Source: Hyphomicrobiales bacterium
Lineage (GTDB): Bacteria; Pseudomonadota; Alphaproteobacteria; Rhizobiales; Rhizobiaceae
Direction: 5' to 3'
Assembly (NCBI GenBank): GCA_900470155.1
Contig: UBZT01000004.1
Span: 420,583-484,582, forward strand
DNA length: 64,000 nt
Notes under the pieces: model-generated
Databases searched by the model: none
What the model was told of the DNA's origin: nothing
What the model saw: only the letters and a program-made list of their open reading frames with translations
Position numbers and translations under genes: made by a program
Shown: positions 63,015 to 64,000 of the stretch, piece after piece
How positions within the stretch are numbered: the first letter of the stretch is position 1
Layout of the letters: the number at the start of each line of letters is the position of its first letter

Positions 63015-63506
63015 ATGCAGAAGTTCCTTTCCGCAGCAGTCATCCTGCTGCTCTCCGCCACCACGTCGCTCGCCGGCGAATTTGCGTTCCCGTCCGACGC
63101 GCCGGTGGCAACCGTGACCATTCCCGATAGCTGGCAACCGTCCGAGACCGAATACGGCGTCGAAGGCACGTCCGATGACGGCGGCACCTATATCTCGCTC
63201 GACATCGCCGGCGACAGCGACATGGACGCGGTGATGACGCAGGTCTTCGCCTTCCTGTCCGAAAACGGCGTCGAGCCGGATCCGGCAACCCAGAAGGACA
63301 GCAAGGACACGCTGAACGGCATGCCGTTCGAGGCGATCGACTGGCAGGGCAAGGACAAGGACGGCCCGGTTTCCATCGGCGTCGGCATTATCGGCCTGTC
63401 GGCCGAAAAGATCGCCATCGTCACCTATTGGGCATCGGTCGAAACCGAAGACAAGAATTTGCCGGAGGTCGGCAAGATTCTCGCGACTGTCAAGCCGGTC
63501 AAGTAA
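63015..63506 (+). CDS. Small secreted hypothetical protein
   Basis: 163 residues. A Sec signal KFLSAAVILLLSATTSLAGE with AxA-like cleavage after SLAG, then an acidic periplasmic part: FAFPSDAPVATVTIPDSWQP, YISLDIAGDSDMDAVMTQVF and KIAIVTYWASVETEDKNLPE. No family named with confidence; resembles small periplasmic beta-sandwich proteins in rhizobia. GATGCAGAAG... starts; ribosome site unclear. A strong terminator follows. Confidence 0.75.
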   Translation: MQKFLSAAVILLLSATTSLAGEFAFPSDAPVATVTIPDSWQPSETEYGVEGTSDDGGTYISLDIAGDSDMDAVMTQVFAFLSENGVEPDPATQKDSKDTLNGMPFEAIDWQGKDKDGPVSIGVGIIGLSAEKIAIVTYWASVETEDKNLPEVGKILATVKPVK

Positions 63507-63530
63507 GCCGGGCACCAAAGCCGGCAACAA

Positions 63531-63560
63531 CAGGTGGCGGGAGCCGCCGCCACCTGTTTT
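63531..63560 (+). terminator. Terminator of the secreted-protein gene
   Basis: CAGGTGGCGG-GAGCCG-CCGCCACCTG then TTTT: a 10-bp perfect stem. Confidence 0.85.
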
Positions 63561-63846
63561 CGACCAAGGTTCGGCATTTAAAGGCCGGGTTGAGCGCCCC
63601 TGGTTTTTCCGGCTGCGTCTATTTGCGGCAGCGGAATTGGTTTCTTTTACCGCCAAAAAAGGCTAGGGGAGCTTAACCCCGCGCTGATGACCGTCCGGGG
63701 AACCATGTTTCGGGATGATCTGAAAGCACTATGACGATGGACACTGCTGCCCACAATTCGTGCGTCTACCGCGCTGCTCTTGCAGTCACGTCGGCTTCGG
63801 CCGCCGCCTCTGCGCCTCTTGCGAGCCAAGAGATCGGAGGGCGTTC
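63561..63846. other. Intergenic stretch
   Basis: 286 bp, including AAAAAAGG at 63655-63662. It must contain the promoter of the desaturase-like gene; none identified. GGAGGG precedes ATG 63847. Confidence 0.3.
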
Positions 63847-64000
63847 ATGAGCGCGGCTCTGGAATTTTCCGCCGAGGCGGCCGATGTGGACGACAGCCGC
63901 GACGCCAAGGCGTGGTTGAAGATCATCAACGCCTATCGCCAGCCGAATCTCAAGCGCAGCACGTTTGAGCTCGGCGTGACCTGCCTTGCCTTCGTGCTGC
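63847..64000 (+). CDS. Probable fatty-acid desaturase, 5' part only
   Basis: 51 codons are visible before the window ends. AWLKIINAYRQPNLKRSTFE then LGVTCLAFVL, the start of a first membrane helix, resembles the N-terminus of rhizobial fatty-acid desaturases (PYREPxxxRSxFExxxT). If so it would place double bonds in membrane lipids with a di-iron site; the His boxes lie outside the window. Start ATG 63847 has GGAGGG 5 nt upstream. Confidence 0.55.
   Translation, partial: MSAALEFSAEAADVDDSRDAKAWLKIINAYRQPNLKRSTFELGVTCLAFVL

Overview
The window is GC-rich, densely coded chromosomal DNA from an alphaproteobacterium, most likely family Rhizobiaceae (Rhizobium, Agrobacterium, Neorhizobium, Allorhizobium or a relative). 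Evidence: the order and sequence of the choline-betaine genes (betI, betB, betA); an lpiA-acvB operon; a rhizobial-type flagellin; a Rhizobium-type asparaginase; APS-type cysH next to cysD and cysN; and RIME-like and other palindromic mosaic repeats scattered between genes. There is no rRNA, CRISPR array, insertion sequence or prophage. It reads as core chromosome with small accessory insertions (toxin-antitoxin genes, palindromic repeats).

Layout. 1-4.1 kb: the 5' part of an exported two-domain VOC protein, then pyruvate phosphate dikinase. 4.1-4.6 kb: an orphan antitoxin preceded by what looks like the wreck of its toxin. 4.8-13.3 kb: a class III adenylate cyclase with TPRs, DUF1398, a MarR regulator with a perfect 13-bp operator palindrome, a cupin/metallo-hydrolase pair, two membrane proteins, a PfpI-like protein, tRNA-Gln(TTG) and a lipoprotein. 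13.7-15.2 kb: tRNA-Pro(CGG) and a LacI-type repressor. 15.3-23.7 kb is a sulfur locus: cysH-cysD-cysN on the minus strand, an Rrf2 regulator, and sbp-cysT-cysW-cysA on the plus strand. It would import sulfate, activate it to APS and reduce it to sulfite.

23.7-34.7 kb: a small cytochrome oxidase subunit I-like membrane protein, a TRAP transporter (SBP, small and large permease), a DUF900 lipoprotein hydrolase, a short lpiA with acvB (lysyl-phosphatidylglycerol synthesis and turnover), a ParDE-like toxin-antitoxin pair, betA, and a toxin and antitoxin fused into one reading frame. 34.9-37.3 kb: betB and betI with a 20-bp BetI-type operator. The Bet enzymes turn choline into the osmoprotectant glycine betaine. 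37.6-42.6 kb: an EAL-CBS-GGDEF protein, an orphan long flagellin and a quinone oxidoreductase.

42.6-43 kb has no conventional gene but holds the most striking unexplained signal: a 24-codon reading frame whose ribosome-binding site can pair perfectly with sequence just after its stop, followed by stable hairpins and a terminator. 43-64 kb: DUF3750, asparaginase, a DeoR regulator divergent from a DUF4406 protein, GST, DUF2087, a GAF-GGDEF-EAL protein, a Tat-exported beta-helix protein, three MarR-family pairs (MFS pump, Ohr, DUF899 cluster) each with a palindrome between divergent genes, two tandem L,D-transpeptidases, ribosomal protein S21, a cold-shock protein and the start of a probable fatty-acid desaturase.

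All calls were made by reading the sequence and recalling family features; no database search was run. Domain names, start sites and operator assignments are therefore judgments, with confidences attached.
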